NCBI GenBank assembly: GCA_036013505.1
Contig: CP107851.1
Span: 2,852,001-2,916,000, forward strand
DNA: 64,000 nucleotides
Reading direction: 5' to 3'
From: Streptomyces sp. NBC_00510
Lineage (GTDB): Bacteria; Actinomycetota; Actinomycetes; Streptomycetales; Streptomycetaceae
The position numbers and the translations under genes were made by a program. Positions 8,563 to 17,873 of the stretch are shown here, one piece after another; the first letter of the stretch is position 1, and each line of letters starts with the position of its first letter. The notes under the pieces are model-generated. The model worked only from the letters and a program-made list of their open reading frames with translations. It made no database searches and was not told the origin of the DNA.

Positions 8563-9851
8563 TGGCTCCAGATCTTCTGTGCGCTGCGCTGCCAGGTGGT
8601 GAGGATGGAGCCGATCTCCTTGGGCTTGGCCAGGTAGTGCACCAGCGCCGTGTCGGCGGTCGGCTGGAGCGCGTCGCTGGAGTCCCGGTTGAAGAACTGC
8701 GTCACGTCGGCGGCGCTCTCGATGAGCTTGCGGCCCTTGACCACCAGCGGGGTGCCGGCGTCCTTGGCGTCCGGGTGGGTGGGCAGCGCGGTGCCGGAGG
8801 AGTTCTTGAGGTAGAGCTCCTGCGCCTCGGCGGTCGCCAGGTAGCTCAGCAACTCCTTGACACCGTCGGCGCGCTTGCTGCGGGCGCTGGCGAAGTAGCC
8901 GTCGGTGGGCGCCTCCTCGGCGACCGGCACCTTGGGGTCGATGATGGGGAACTGGAAGAAGTCGATGTCGCCCAGGGCGTCCTTCGGCGCGGCGTCGGCG
9001 AAGAAGGTGCCGATGAGCATCATGCCGGTACGGCCCTGGAGGAGGGCGGTGGTGGCGTCCTGGAACGGTATCGCCGTGCCGTTGGGGTCGAAGAACGGCC
9101 GGGCCTGGTCCCACGTGTCGAAGACCTTGCGGACCTCGGGGTCGTCGAAGCGGTGCTGGCCCGCGAGCAGTTCGCGGTGGTACGTGGCACCGTTGACGCG
9201 GATGTTGAGGTAGTCGAACCAGGCCGAGGCGACCCACGGGGTGTCGCCGCCGGCGCCGAGGCCGATCGGGGCGACGCCCTTGCTCTTGAGCTTGTCGCAC
9301 AGGTCGAGGAACTCGTCCCAGTTCTTCGGCTCCTGGACGCCCCACTTGGCGAAGTTGGACTTCCGGTAGAACATGCCCCACCAGTAGTAGCTGGTGGGCA
9401 CGAAGACCTTCTTGCCGCTGGAGGCCGAGGTGCACAGCTTCTTCAGGGCGTCGGTGTAGCCGGACAGCTCGGGCTTGCCCCAGATGTCGTCCAGGTCGAG
9501 GAGCAGGTCCTTCTTGGCGTACGACTCGGCGACGGAGCCCGGGTACCAGGTGTAGATGTCCGGCGGGGTGGCCGAGGTGAGGTACGTCGGCAGCTGCGTG
9601 CGGAAGGTCTCCGACGCGACGGTGTTGAGCTCCGCCTCGGCGCCGCCGCGCTTGTTGAAGGCGGCCACGAGCTGCTGCATCGAGGTCTTCGCCTGCGGGG
9701 AGGAGAGGTTGGACTGCAGGGTCACCGGGCCGCCGGACTTTCCTCCGGAGGCGGACGGGCTCTGGGTGACGCAGCTGCTGAGCAGCGCGCCGGCGCCGAC
9801 GGCGCCGGACACGGCGAGGAACCGGCGGCGGCTGGCGTTGAAGGCGGTCAT
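8559..9851 (-). CDS. extracellular sugar-binding lipoprotein of ABC transporter (Tat-exported)
   Basis: 430 residues. The N-terminus has a twin-arginine motif (SRRRFLAVSG), a hydrophobic stretch and a lipobox LLSSC with Cys27 as the lipidated residue, so the folded protein is probably exported by Tat and anchored outside. The body is a family 1 solute-binding protein (NTVASETFRTQLPTYLTSATPPDIYTWYPG is a typical hinge region; split here over residues 56-85). First gene of the galactoside operon; promoter region lies upstream at 9926-10238. Specificity is inferred from the adjacent alpha-galactosidase. Confidence 0.88.
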   Translation of the reverse strand: MTAFNASRRRFLAVSGAVGAGALLSSCVTQSPSASGGKSGGPVTLQSNLSSPQAKTSMQQLVAAFNKRGGAEAELNTVASETFRTQLPTYLTSATPPDIYTWYPGSVAESYAKKDLLLDLDDIWGKPELSGYTDALKKLCTSASSGKKVFVPTSYYWWGMFYRKSNFAKWGVQEPKNWDEFLDLCDKLKSKGVAPIGLGAGGDTPWVASAWFDYLNIRVNGATYHRELLAGQHRFDDPEVRKVFDTWDQARPFFDPNGTAIPFQDATTALLQGRTGMMLIGTFFADAAPKDALGDIDFFQFPIIDPKVPVAEEAPTDGYFASARSKRADGVKELLSYLATAEAQELYLKNSSGTALPTHPDAKDAGTPLVVKGRKLIESAADVTQFFNRDSSDALQPTADTALVHYLAKPKEIGSILTTWQRSAQKIWSQ

Positions 9852-9925
9852 CTGTGAACTCCCTTAGTGCCCACGGAACGGAGCTGAGGCCCCCTGACGG
9901 CCCGGCTCTGGGTGCGGCAGGCACA

Positions 9926-9971
9926 GCCTGTCGCAGGGGTCAGCGTCCCGTCAAGATTAATTAGTAATTTA
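9926..9971 (-). promoter_or_regulatory. proximal promoter/operator of the galactoside operon
   Basis: AT-rich dyad TTAATTAGTAATTTA at 9957-9971, followed on the minus strand by a -35-like TTGACG (9954-9949) and, 17 bases on, ACAGGC (9931-9926). The dyad plus TTGAC is repeated at 10216-10238 in the same orientation. Likely GntR operator; the promoter assignment is inference. Confidence 0.5.
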
Positions 9972-10192
9972 TTTTCGAGAGGGGTGTGACCTCGGCCGAA
10001 CAAGGCCCGGGGGCACCCCTGTTGGCGCCGGATGGCATCGGTTGACGCAGGTGGAACGGGATGGAACGGGGTGGAGCGATGCGCTGCGAGACGCAGCGGA
10101 CGGGTCGCGCACAGGGCTCGGAGCGCGGCCTGACGGACGCGGCCGTCCACCCCACGGAGGGCGACGTGCCGGGCGCCGGTGCCACGGCGGAA

Positions 10193-10238
10193 ACTGTGGC
10201 CGGGCCCCCGAAGCCTGTCAATATTAATTGCTAATTAA
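10193..10238 (-). promoter_or_regulatory. distal promoter/operator copy of the galactoside operon
   Basis: Dyad TTAATTGCTAATTAA at 10224-10238 (arms TTAATT and AATTAA, 3-base centre), then on the minus strand TTGACA (10221-10216), a 17-base spacer and CACAGT (10198-10193). Matches the proximal unit in dyad, -35 and spacing. It faces the ABC operon, not the HAD gene. Nothing coding was seen between 9852 and 10303. Confidence 0.5.
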
Positions 10239-10303
10239 CTTAAAAACGCGATCTTTCGGTGACCTGGACGGCGTCGCCGCACCGGTTTCCGTAGGATGCG
10301 GCG

Positions 10304-11125
10304 ATGCCCCACCCCCGCCTGGTCGCCACCGATCTCGACGGCACGCTCCTGCGGAACGACGGCACGCTTTCCGCCCGCACGCTGGACGCCCTGCGCGCCA
10401 CGACCGGCGCGGGCGCGGCGGTCGTCCTCGTGACCGCCCGGCCGCCCCGCTACCTCGACGCGCTCGCCGCCGACACCGGCCTCACCGGGACCGCGGTGTG
10501 CGCCAACGGCGCGATCGTGTACGACATCGGCAGCCGCGCCGTCACGGGGTCCACCCCGCTCCCCGTCCCCGTCGCACGACGGGTGGCCGCCGCCCTGCGG
10601 GACGCGGCGCCCGGAGTCGGCTTCGCCGTCGAGACGGGCCACCGGCTGCACTGGGCCCCGGGATACGGGCACCACCTGCCCGAGGACGCTGGCGCCGAGG
10701 TCCCCGTGACCTCGCTCGCGGAGCTGTGGGCGACCCCCGGCCCGGTCGTGAAGCTGCTCGCCTGGTCACCCGCGCTCGACGCGGACGCCCTGCTCGCCGT
10801 CGCGGAGCACGCGGCGGGCGGCCGGGCCCAGTTCACCCACTCCGGCGGCCACGGGCTGCTGGAGGTCAGCGCCCGGGGCGTCACCAAGGCGGCCGCCCTC
10901 GCGGCCCTGTGCGCGTCCCGCGGCATCACCGCCGAGGAGGTCATCGCCTTCGGCGACATGCCCAACGACCTGCCCGTCCTGACCTGGGCGGGCACGGGCT
11001 GCGCCGTCGCCAACGCGCACCCGGCCGTGCTCGCCTCGGTCGCCCACCGCACGGCCTCCAACGAGGACGACGGCGTGGCCCGCGTCCTGGAGCGGCTCTA
11101 CGGGACAGGGGCACGGGACCACTGA
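10304..11125 (+). CDS. Cof-type HAD phosphatase
   Basis: 273 residues of the HAD IIB (Cof/YidA) group. Motif I DLDGTLL with nucleophile Asp near residue 10, motif II in VLVTARPP, the capping domain in the middle, lysine motif III (RGVTKAAAL) and motif IV GDMPNDLPVL. These enzymes remove phosphate from sugar phosphates or flavin nucleotides; the substrate here is unknown. A -10-like TAGGAT ends only 6 bases before the ATG, so the mRNA may be leaderless and its promoter separate from the galactoside promoters that face away. Confidence 0.87.
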   Translation: MPHPRLVATDLDGTLLRNDGTLSARTLDALRATTGAGAAVVLVTARPPRYLDALAADTGLTGTAVCANGAIVYDIGSRAVTGSTPLPVPVARRVAAALRDAAPGVGFAVETGHRLHWAPGYGHHLPEDAGAEVPVTSLAELWATPGPVVKLLAWSPALDADALLAVAEHAAGGRAQFTHSGGHGLLEVSARGVTKAAALAALCASRGITAEEVIAFGDMPNDLPVLTWAGTGCAVANAHPAVLASVAHRTASNEDDGVARVLERLYGTGARDH

Positions 11126-11134
11126 CGCACCGAA

Positions 11135-11169
11135 GGGCGGCGCCCGGTGGGACCGACCGGGCGCCGCCC
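11135..11169. terminator. bidirectional hairpin between convergent genes
   Basis: Perfect 13-bp stem (arms 11135-11147 and 11157-11169, GGGCGGCGCCCGG / CCGGGCGCCGCCC) with a 9-base loop, lying between the HAD gene stop and the convergent ribonuclease gene stop. No U-tract, as is common in Streptomyces. Confidence 0.7.
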
Positions 11170-11192
11170 CGAGGACGGTGGACGGGGCCGCG

Positions 11193-11618
11193 TCAGCAGC
11201 CGTGGTCGATCAGGTCGAAGGTCACGTAGTGGTCGGCGGTGTAGTAGTCCTCGTCGGCTCCCTGGCCGGTGACGATCCGCCGGGCGCCCCGGGTCGAGGA
11301 GCCGGGCGTCTTGACCGTGTACTCGTGGTAGTAGCCGTTCGCGTGGGCCGGCAGCACACCCTCGCGGTTCTGGAAGACCGTCCCGTCCTGGGGGTACGGG
11401 AACGGGCCGCCCTGATCGATCAGCCGGAGCGTGGTGTAGGCCTGGGACGGCAGGTCGGAGTAGCAGATGTCGCCGACCGACGCGGCCTGGACGACAGCCG
11501 CGGCAGCGGCGCCGGCGGGCGCCGGTGCGGCGGTCGCGACGGCCGGGCCGCCGACGAGAAGGGCCGAGGCGAGGGCGCCCAGGGCGCCGAGGCGAAGGAT
11601 CCGTGGGGGGATTCTCAT
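11193..11618 (-). CDS. secreted guanyl-specific ribonuclease, RNase Sa family
   Basis: 141 residues: Sec signal peptide (MRIPPRILRL, hydrophobic core, cleavage after about ...VATA/APA) and a ~95-residue domain that follows RNase Sa closely: DLPSQAYTTLRLI, GPFPYPQDGTVFQNRE, GYYHEYTV, RRI and DYYTADHY. Catalytic residues correspond to E99 (HEY), R114 and H130 (E54, R69, H85 of RNase Sa). C52 and C141 would form the single disulfide. It cleaves RNA 3' of guanosine outside the cell. No barstar-like inhibitor gene is visible beside it, although secretion lowers self-toxicity. Confidence 0.95.
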   Translation of the reverse strand: MRIPPRILRLGALGALASALLVGGPAVATAAPAPAGAAAAAVVQAASVGDICYSDLPSQAYTTLRLIDQGGPFPYPQDGTVFQNREGVLPAHANGYYHEYTVKTPGSSTRGARRIVTGQGADEDYYTADHYVTFDLIDHGC

Positions 11619-11773
11619 GGATTCAGGATGACGCGCGTAGAGCCTGTCATGTCAACGACAATCACGGGATGTTCCCCGGGAGTTCACACCTTCCGGTCAC
11701 CCCGCCGGGCGGCCCTGCCCGCTGATCGCGCAGACTTGCCGACGGACTCGATCGTGAAAGTGGGATCCCGGAA

Positions 11774-12196
11774 ATGTCCGAGGCCGACCTCGCAAGCCAG
11801 TGGCTGCCCGAGAATGAATGGACACCGGCGCACCTGGCCGTCGAACTCAGCGACCACGGGGAATTGTCGCGGCTGCTCGCCGACGGCACGGATCCCGATG
11901 AGGTGTGCCTGGGCCAATCCCTGCTGATCCACGCGATCGATCTCGAGGGTGACTCGGCGATTCAGTCCGGTGAGCCGTTGACCTGCGTCGCGACCGCCAT
12001 TCTCCTGGCCTACGGGGCTGACCCCGCGTTCGCCGACCCGGAAGGGTATACGCCGTTGGAGATGGCGAAGAAGGTCAATCACGTGATGGCAGAGGACCTT
12101 CTGCGGGCTTTCGTCAAAAAGCGGCACAGAAGGCCGAATTCGTGGTTTCCCTGGGCGCGGTTCCTGTCGGCGGACGCAGACACGGACCGGCGCTGA
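11774..12196 (+). CDS. ankyrin-repeat protein of unknown function
   Basis: 140 residues with degenerate ankyrin units: EWTPAHLAVELSDHGELSRLLADG, a middle unit with ATAILLAYGADPAFADPEG, and YTPLEMAKKVNHVMAEDLL (each spread over ~33 residues). Cytosolic, no signal peptide. ATG preceded by GGGATCCCGGAA. It stands alone, divergent from the RNase Sa-like gene 155 bp away, and its codon use is less GC-biased than the neighbours. Small ankyrin proteins of this kind in actinobacteria sometimes act as immunity partners, but nothing here proves a link to the ribonuclease. Confidence 0.75.
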   Translation: MSEADLASQWLPENEWTPAHLAVELSDHGELSRLLADGTDPDEVCLGQSLLIHAIDLEGDSAIQSGEPLTCVATAILLAYGADPAFADPEGYTPLEMAKKVNHVMAEDLLRAFVKKRHRRPNSWFPWARFLSADADTDRR

Positions 12197-12202
12197 GGGA
12201 CA

Positions 12203-13141
12203 TCAGGACCGCGCGGTGCCGTCGGCGTCGCCCGCGCCGTCCGCCGCGTCGCGCAGGGCGTCGAGGACCGGGCGGAGCAGGGGGTGGTCCTCGGCGCCGC
12301 GGCGGACGGCGGCGAAGACGCGGCGGGTGGCGACGACGTCGTCGACGGCGCGGACGGCGACGCCGGACAGGTCCATGTCGCGCAGGGCGCTGCGCGGGAC
12401 GAGGGCCACGCCCGCGCCCGCGGCGGCGAGGGCGACGACGGCGCGGAAGTCGTCGGAGGAGTGCTCGAGGCGGGGCTGGAAACCGGCGTACTCGCAGGCG
12501 AGGACGACCACGTCGTGGCAGGGGTTGCCCGGGTAGGGGCCGATCCAGGTCTCGTCGGCGAGGCCGGCGACGCGCACGGTGCCGGTCCCGGCGTCGGCGA
12601 GGGGGTGGCCGGCCGGGAGGACCGCGTCGAAGGGCTCGGCGTACAGGGGGACGCGGGAGAGCCGCTGGTCGTCGGCGCGCGGGGCGCCGCGGTACTCGAC
12701 GGCGACGGCGATCTCGGCGCGGCCGTCGAGCACCATGGGCAGCGACTCGTCGCCCTCGGCGTCCCGGACGCGGACCCGGATCCCCGGGGCGGTGCCGCCG
12801 AGCGCGGCGATGGCCGGGGCGAGCACCAGCGCGATGCCGGTCGCGAAGGAGGCCACGGTCACCTGGCCGGCGGCGCCGGAAGTGTAGGCGGCCAGCTCGG
12901 CCTCGGCGCGTTCGAGCTGGGCGAGGACCGTGTTGGCGTGGGCGAGCAGGATCTCGCCGACGGGGGTGAGCTGGACGCCGCGGCCGCCGCGTTCCAGCAG
13001 CCGGTGGCCGGTCTCGTTCTCCAGGGCGGCGAGCTGCTGGGAGACCGCGGAGGGGGTCAGGTACAGCGCGGCGGCCGCGGCGGTCACCGTACGGTGGTCC
13101 GCCACGGCCCGCAGGGTCCGCAGCCGTCGTGCGTCAATCAC
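12203..13141 (-). CDS. LysR-family transcriptional regulator
   Basis: 312 residues. N-terminal winged helix (1-60: RTLRAVADHRTVTAAAAALYLTPSAVSQQ pattern) and the two-lobed substrate domain with VTVASFATGIALVLAPAIAAL and the late VALVPRSAL. GTG start at 13141, 4 bases after the kbl stop, so it is the third gene of a tdh-kbl-lysR unit on the minus strand. It may control threonine degradation or glycine supply; unlike most LysR genes it is not divergent from its putative target. Effector unknown. Confidence 0.82.
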   Translation of the reverse strand: MIDARRLRTLRAVADHRTVTAAAAALYLTPSAVSQQLAALENETGHRLLERGGRGVQLTPVGEILLAHANTVLAQLERAEAELAAYTSGAAGQVTVASFATGIALVLAPAIAALGGTAPGIRVRVRDAEGDESLPMVLDGRAEIAVAVEYRGAPRADDQRLSRVPLYAEPFDAVLPAGHPLADAGTGTVRVAGLADETWIGPYPGNPCHDVVVLACEYAGFQPRLEHSSDDFRAVVALAAAGAGVALVPRSALRDMDLSGVAVRAVDDVVATRRVFAAVRRGAEDHPLLRPVLDALRDAADGAGDADGTARS

Positions 13142-13145
13142 CCAT

Positions 13146-14339
<1,194 letters not shown>

Positions 14340-14401
14340 CGGGGTTCTCCCTGGGAAGCTGCGGGTGGTGCGGTGGGCCGTGCCTCGGGGGCCGGGAGGG
14401 G

Positions 14402-15430
14402 TCAGGCGGTCCAGTCGAGGACGACCTTGCCGCAGCGGCCGCTCGCGGCGTCGTCGAAGGCGGCGTCGAAGTCGCGGTAGGAGTAGCGGCCGGTGACCAC
14501 GGGGGCGATGTCGAGGCCGCCCTCCAGCAGCACGGACATGGCGTACCAGGTCTCGAACATCTCGCGGCCGTAGATGCCCTTGATGGTGAGCATCGACGTG
14601 ACGATCTTGGCGAAGTCGACGGAGAAGTCCTCCGCGGGCAGGCCGAGCATCGCGATGCGGCCGCCGTTCGTCATGTTGGCGATCATGTCGCGCATGGCCT
14701 CGGGACGGCCGGACATCTCCAGGCCGATGTCGAAGCCCTCGCGCAGGCCGAGCTCGCGCTGGCCGTCGGCGATGGTGGTCTCGGCGACGTTGAGGGCGAG
14801 GCTGACGCCGACCTTGCGGGCGAGTTCCAGGCGGTACTCGCTGACGTCGGTGATGACGACGTTGCGCGCGCCGGCGTGCTTGGCGACGGCGGCGGCCATG
14901 ATGCCGATCGGGCCGGCCCCGGTGATCAGCACGTCCTCGCCGACCAGGGGGAAGGACAGCGCGGTGTGGACGGCGTTGCCGAAGGGGTCGAAGATCGCGG
15001 CGATGTCGAGGTCGACGGGCACCCGGTGCACCCACACGTTCGACGCGGGCAGCGCGACGTACTCGGCGAAGGCGCCGTCCCGGCCGACTCCGAGGCCGAT
15101 GGTGTTGCGGCACAGGTGGCGGCGGCCGGCCAGGCAGTTGCGGCACTTGCCGCAGACGAGGTGACCCTCGCCGCTGACGCGGTCACCGGGCTTGATCTCG
15201 TCGACGTCCGAGCCCACGGCGGCGACCTCGCCGACGAACTCGTGGCCGAGCACCAGGGGGGTGCCCACGGCCTGCTGGGCCCAGCCGTCCCAGGCACGGA
15301 TGTGCAGGTCGGTGCCGCAGATGCCGGTCCGCAGCACCTTGATGAGGACGTCCCCGGGACCGATCTCCGGCTCCGGGACGTCCCGCAGCCACAGGCCGGG
15401 CTCGGCCTTCTCCTTCACCAGTGCCTTCAC
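14402..15430 (-). CDS. tdh: L-threonine 3-dehydrogenase
   Basis: 342 residues, zinc medium-chain dehydrogenase very close to E. coli Tdh (341). Catalytic zinc site C-H-E in GICGTDLH and LGHEFVGEV, structural zinc cysteines in [18 protein letters not shown] site [11 protein letters not shown], and the Tdh hallmarks [14 protein letters not shown] and [12 protein letters not shown]. Oxidises threonine to 2-amino-3-ketobutyrate. GTG start at 15430 preceded by AGGAG. It heads the tdh-kbl-lysR unit; the 246-bp upstream gap (15431-15676) holds its promoter region and no gene. Confidence 0.96.
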   Translation of the reverse strand: MKALVKEKAEPGLWLRDVPEPEIGPGDVLIKVLRTGICGTDLHIRAWDGWAQQAVGTPLVLGHEFVGEVAAVGSDVDEIKPGDRVSGEGHLVCGKCRNCLAGRRHLCRNTIGLGVGRDGAFAEYVALPASNVWVHRVPVDLDIAAIFDPFGNAVHTALSFPLVGEDVLITGAGPIGIMAAAVAKHAGARNVVITDVSEYRLELARKVGVSLALNVAETTIADGQRELGLREGFDIGLEMSGRPEAMRDMIANMTNGGRIAMLGLPAEDFSVDFAKIVTSMLTIKGIYGREMFETWYAMSVLLEGGLDIAPVVTGRYSYRDFDAAFDDAASGRCGKVVLDWTA

Positions 15431-15676
15431 TCTTGCGACTCCTGCCGGCAGACGATGTGGCCCGGCCCGCGCGGGGGGACGCGGACCGGGCACGAGGGAG
15501 CCCGGGCGGAGCGGCGGCGCCCGTCGGCGCCGGCTCGCGCGATGCGCCGGGCACACAGCAATCTGCCCGGCTTCGAGCGTTCAGTCCATCGATCTTTTCT
15601 TAAGCTCGGCAACAGCGCAGCTTCACGCTCGGCCGGAAGGGTGGCGCGGGCCGCTCCGGCCCGGCGTCGCCGCGGC

Positions 15677-16162
15677 TCAGCGCGGGGTGAGCGCGGCCAG
15701 CTGCGCAGTGATGGTGTCGGTGTCCTGGAAGGTCAGCCCGATGCGGGCGACGTGCTTCCAGCGCACGATGCCCTCCGCGTCCACGATGAAGACCGAGCGC
15801 TTCAGGCCGAGGCCGGGCATGGTGATGCCGTAGGCCTTCGCCACCGTGCGCTCGGTGTCGGCGAGCAGCGGGAAGCGCAGGTCGCGCTTGCGGGCGAAGT
15901 GCTCGTGGCTGTCGAGGTCGCTGAAGTTGACGCCCCACACCGTCGCCCCGAGGTCGCGGAAGCGGTCCAGGTCGGAGGTGTAGGAGCAGAGCTGCTTGGT
16001 GCACACCGCCGAGTCGTCCCCGGGGTAGAAGGCGAGCACGACGGGGGCGCCGCGGTGCGCGGACAGGGAGTACTCGCCGCGCTCGGCGTCGCCCGATCCG
16101 GTGAGCAGGACTCCCGGGAGGGTGAAGTCGGGGGCGGGGGTACCGGTCTCGGGCACGGGCAT
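15677..16162 (-). CDS. bcp: peroxiredoxin, Bcp/PrxQ type
   Basis: 161 residues with the thioredoxin fold. Peroxidatic Cys54 and resolving Cys59 (DDSAVCTKQLCSY) give the C-x4-C spacing of PrxQ/Bcp enzymes; FYPGDD and the late TF-D motif fit. Reduces organic peroxides and H2O2 with thioredoxin-like donors in the cytoplasm. It is divergent from a TetR gene with a shared 103-bp intergenic region that carries the dyad AGAACGTTCT, suggesting TetR control. Confidence 0.9.
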   Translation of the reverse strand: MPVPETGTPAPDFTLPGVLLTGSGDAERGEYSLSAHRGAPVVLAFYPGDDSAVCTKQLCSYTSDLDRFRDLGATVWGVNFSDLDSHEHFARKRDLRFPLLADTERTVAKAYGITMPGLGLKRSVFIVDAEGIVRWKHVARIGLTFQDTDTITAQLAALTPR

Positions 16163-16211
16163 GGCGGGGTCCTCTCGCAGGGGGGCTCGGCTCGTCGGGG
16201 AGTGACGATAC

Positions 16212-16221
16212 AGAACGTTCT
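16212..16221. promoter_or_regulatory. candidate TetR operator AGAACGTTCT
   Basis: Perfect 10-bp palindrome (extended form ACAGAACGTTCTTT) between the divergent peroxiredoxin and TetR genes, 45 bp upstream of the TetR ATG. Position and symmetry suit a TetR dimer; binding is inferred. Confidence 0.45.
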
Positions 16222-16265
16222 TTCTTGCCGGACGCTACGCGGTGCCGTCCGCTACCGTCAAGGAC

Positions 16266-16868
16266 ATGAGTGCCCCTCCCGCCGTTCCCCTGGTCACGTA
16301 CGCAGCCGCGGACGCGCCGCCGCGTGACCGCATCCTGGCCACCGCGGCCCGGCTGTTCTACGCCGAGGGGATCCACGCGGTGGGCATGGACCGGATCGTC
16401 ACGGAGGCGTCCACCACCAGGGCGACGCTCTACCGGCACTTCCTGGGCAAGGAGCAGCTCGTCCTGAGCTACATCCAGGCCACCGACGAGCAGATCCGCA
16501 CCTTCACCGAGGCCTCGCTGGAGGGCCTGGGCGCACGGGAGGCCCTGGCGGGGGTGGCCGGAGCGCTCGGCGACCAGCTCTGCTCACCGGGCTTCCGCGG
16601 CTGCCCGTTCCTCAACGCGGCCGCGGAGTACCCGGACCCGGCCGACCCCGTCTCGCGCGCGATCGTGGCCCACCGGGACTGGCTGCGGGAACTGGTCGCC
16701 CGGCTGCTCGCGGAGGCGGGCGCCCCCGAGCCCGCGGAGGACGCGGCGACGCTGATGATGCTGCGCGACGGCGCCGTGATGACCGCCGCGCTCGGCGACC
16801 CGGATGCGGTGCGGGCTTCGCTGGACCGGGCGGTGCGGCGCGTGCTGGAGGCCGCCGGGGTGGTCTGA
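16266..16868 (+). CDS. TetR/AcrR-family regulator
   Basis: 200 residues. N-terminal HTH (RDRILATAARLFYAEGIHAVGMDRIVTEASTTRATLYRHFLGKEQLV pattern, about residues 18-65). C-terminal domain contains GFRGCPFLNAAAEYPD, typical of a TetR subgroup in which the CPF motif is conserved. ATG at 16266; an in-frame upstream ATG at 16242 would overlap the promoter zone. Divergent from bcp, probably autoregulating and controlling the peroxiredoxin. Ligand unknown. Confidence 0.88.
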   Translation: MSAPPAVPLVTYAAADAPPRDRILATAARLFYAEGIHAVGMDRIVTEASTTRATLYRHFLGKEQLVLSYIQATDEQIRTFTEASLEGLGAREALAGVAGALGDQLCSPGFRGCPFLNAAAEYPDPADPVSRAIVAHRDWLRELVARLLAEAGAPEPAEDAATLMMLRDGAVMTAALGDPDAVRASLDRAVRRVLEAAGVV

Positions 16869-17023
16869 GGGGGCCCTGCCACGCCCTCGCGGCACCCGCG
16901 CCCCGGCCTGTGCCCCGCCGCTGCCACTGCCGCGCGGGGACGCGTCGGACGTGAGCGCCTGGACCGGCGCCCGCGCGTACCGGGCCGGGCTTCGGGCTGG
17001 GGGGAACGTACGGAACGGCGGCG

Positions 17024-17839
17024 TCAGCCGGCGTGGGTGGAGAAGAGGCCGCCGGTGGGGCCCTGCTTGTCGCCGCCCTGGGCCTTCTTCAGCGCGTTGG
17101 CCAGGCCCTCGATGGTCATGGACTGCAGGATGACGCGCCCGTTGCCCTCCAGGGTCGCCAGCGACAGCCCCTCGCCGCCGAAGACGGCGTTCATGATCCC
17201 CTGCCGGTTGAGCCCGCCGATGCGCTGCACGCCGTAGCGGACCCCGTCCTCGAAGGCGACGATGCAGCCGGTGTCGACCTCGATGCGACCGCCGAAGTCG
17301 GCGGGGTTGAGGTCGATGAAGTTGCCCGCGCCTGCGATGATCACCGTGCCGCGGCCGGTGAACTTCTCCAGGACGAAGCCCTCACCGCCGCTGGTGCCGG
17401 TGCGGCCGCCCTGGAAGGCGATGCCGAAGTCGACGGTCGACTCGGCGGCCACGAAGGCGTCCTTCTCCGCGTACCAGGCGCGCGACCCGTCCAGTTCCAG
17501 GGCGCGCATCTCGCCGGGCAGGACGCCGGCGAAGCCGACGGTGCCCTCGCCGCCGCTCGCGGTGAAGTACTGGAAGGCGATGCTCTCGCCCGCCAGCATC
17601 CGCTGGCCTACCTGCATGGCCGTGCCCATCGCCTGGCGGAGCATGCCGCCCATGCCGCCGCCCGCCGCGCCGCCCTGGGCCTCGCGCTGGGCGCCGGGAC
17701 CGGCCAGGCGGGTGTCCATGCTCACGTTCGCGGTCTTGAACAGGAACTTCCCCGCCTCGCAGTAGACGGTCTGGCCGGGCTCAAGGGTGCACACGGCCAT
17801 CTGCATGGCGTTGCCGACGATCTGCTGCTTCAGGGTCAC
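17024..17839 (-). CDS. AIM24-family protein (TIGR00266-like)
   Basis: About 271 residues forming a beta-rich DUF124/AIM24 fold: CTLEPGQTVYCEAGKFLF, SGGEGTVGFAGVLPGEM, GEGFVLEKFTGRGTVII, DTGCIVAFEDGVRY. A glycine/methionine-rich insert (GAAGGGMGGMLRQAMG) sits near residue 60. Streptomycetes often carry several paralogues, frequently near tellurite/TerD-type genes; molecular role is unknown. GTG start 17839 with CCGGAG upstream. Same strand as the ROK gene, which ends 34 bases upstream; they may be co-transcribed. Confidence 0.8.
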   Translation of the reverse strand: MTLKQQIVGNAMQMAVCTLEPGQTVYCEAGKFLFKTANVSMDTRLAGPGAQREAQGGAAGGGMGGMLRQAMGTAMQVGQRMLAGESIAFQYFTASGGEGTVGFAGVLPGEMRALELDGSRAWYAEKDAFVAAESTVDFGIAFQGGRTGTSGGEGFVLEKFTGRGTVIIAGAGNFIDLNPADFGGRIEVDTGCIVAFEDGVRYGVQRIGGLNRQGIMNAVFGGEGLSLATLEGNGRVILQSMTIEGLANALKKAQGGDKQGPTGGLFSTHAG

Positions 17840-17873
17840 TGCGGTGCTCCGGGTGGTCTCGGGACGTCCTCGT

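Noticed and set aside
11193..12196. A firm toxin-immunity operon of the RNase and ankyrin genes
   Set aside because: The genes are divergent, 155 bp apart, and the ribonuclease is secreted; proximity alone is not enough, so it is listed only as a question.
15431..15676. A small gene between tdh and the peroxiredoxin gene
   Set aside because: The short frames there have no ribosome site or motif and the gap is of normal promoter size for two same-strand units.
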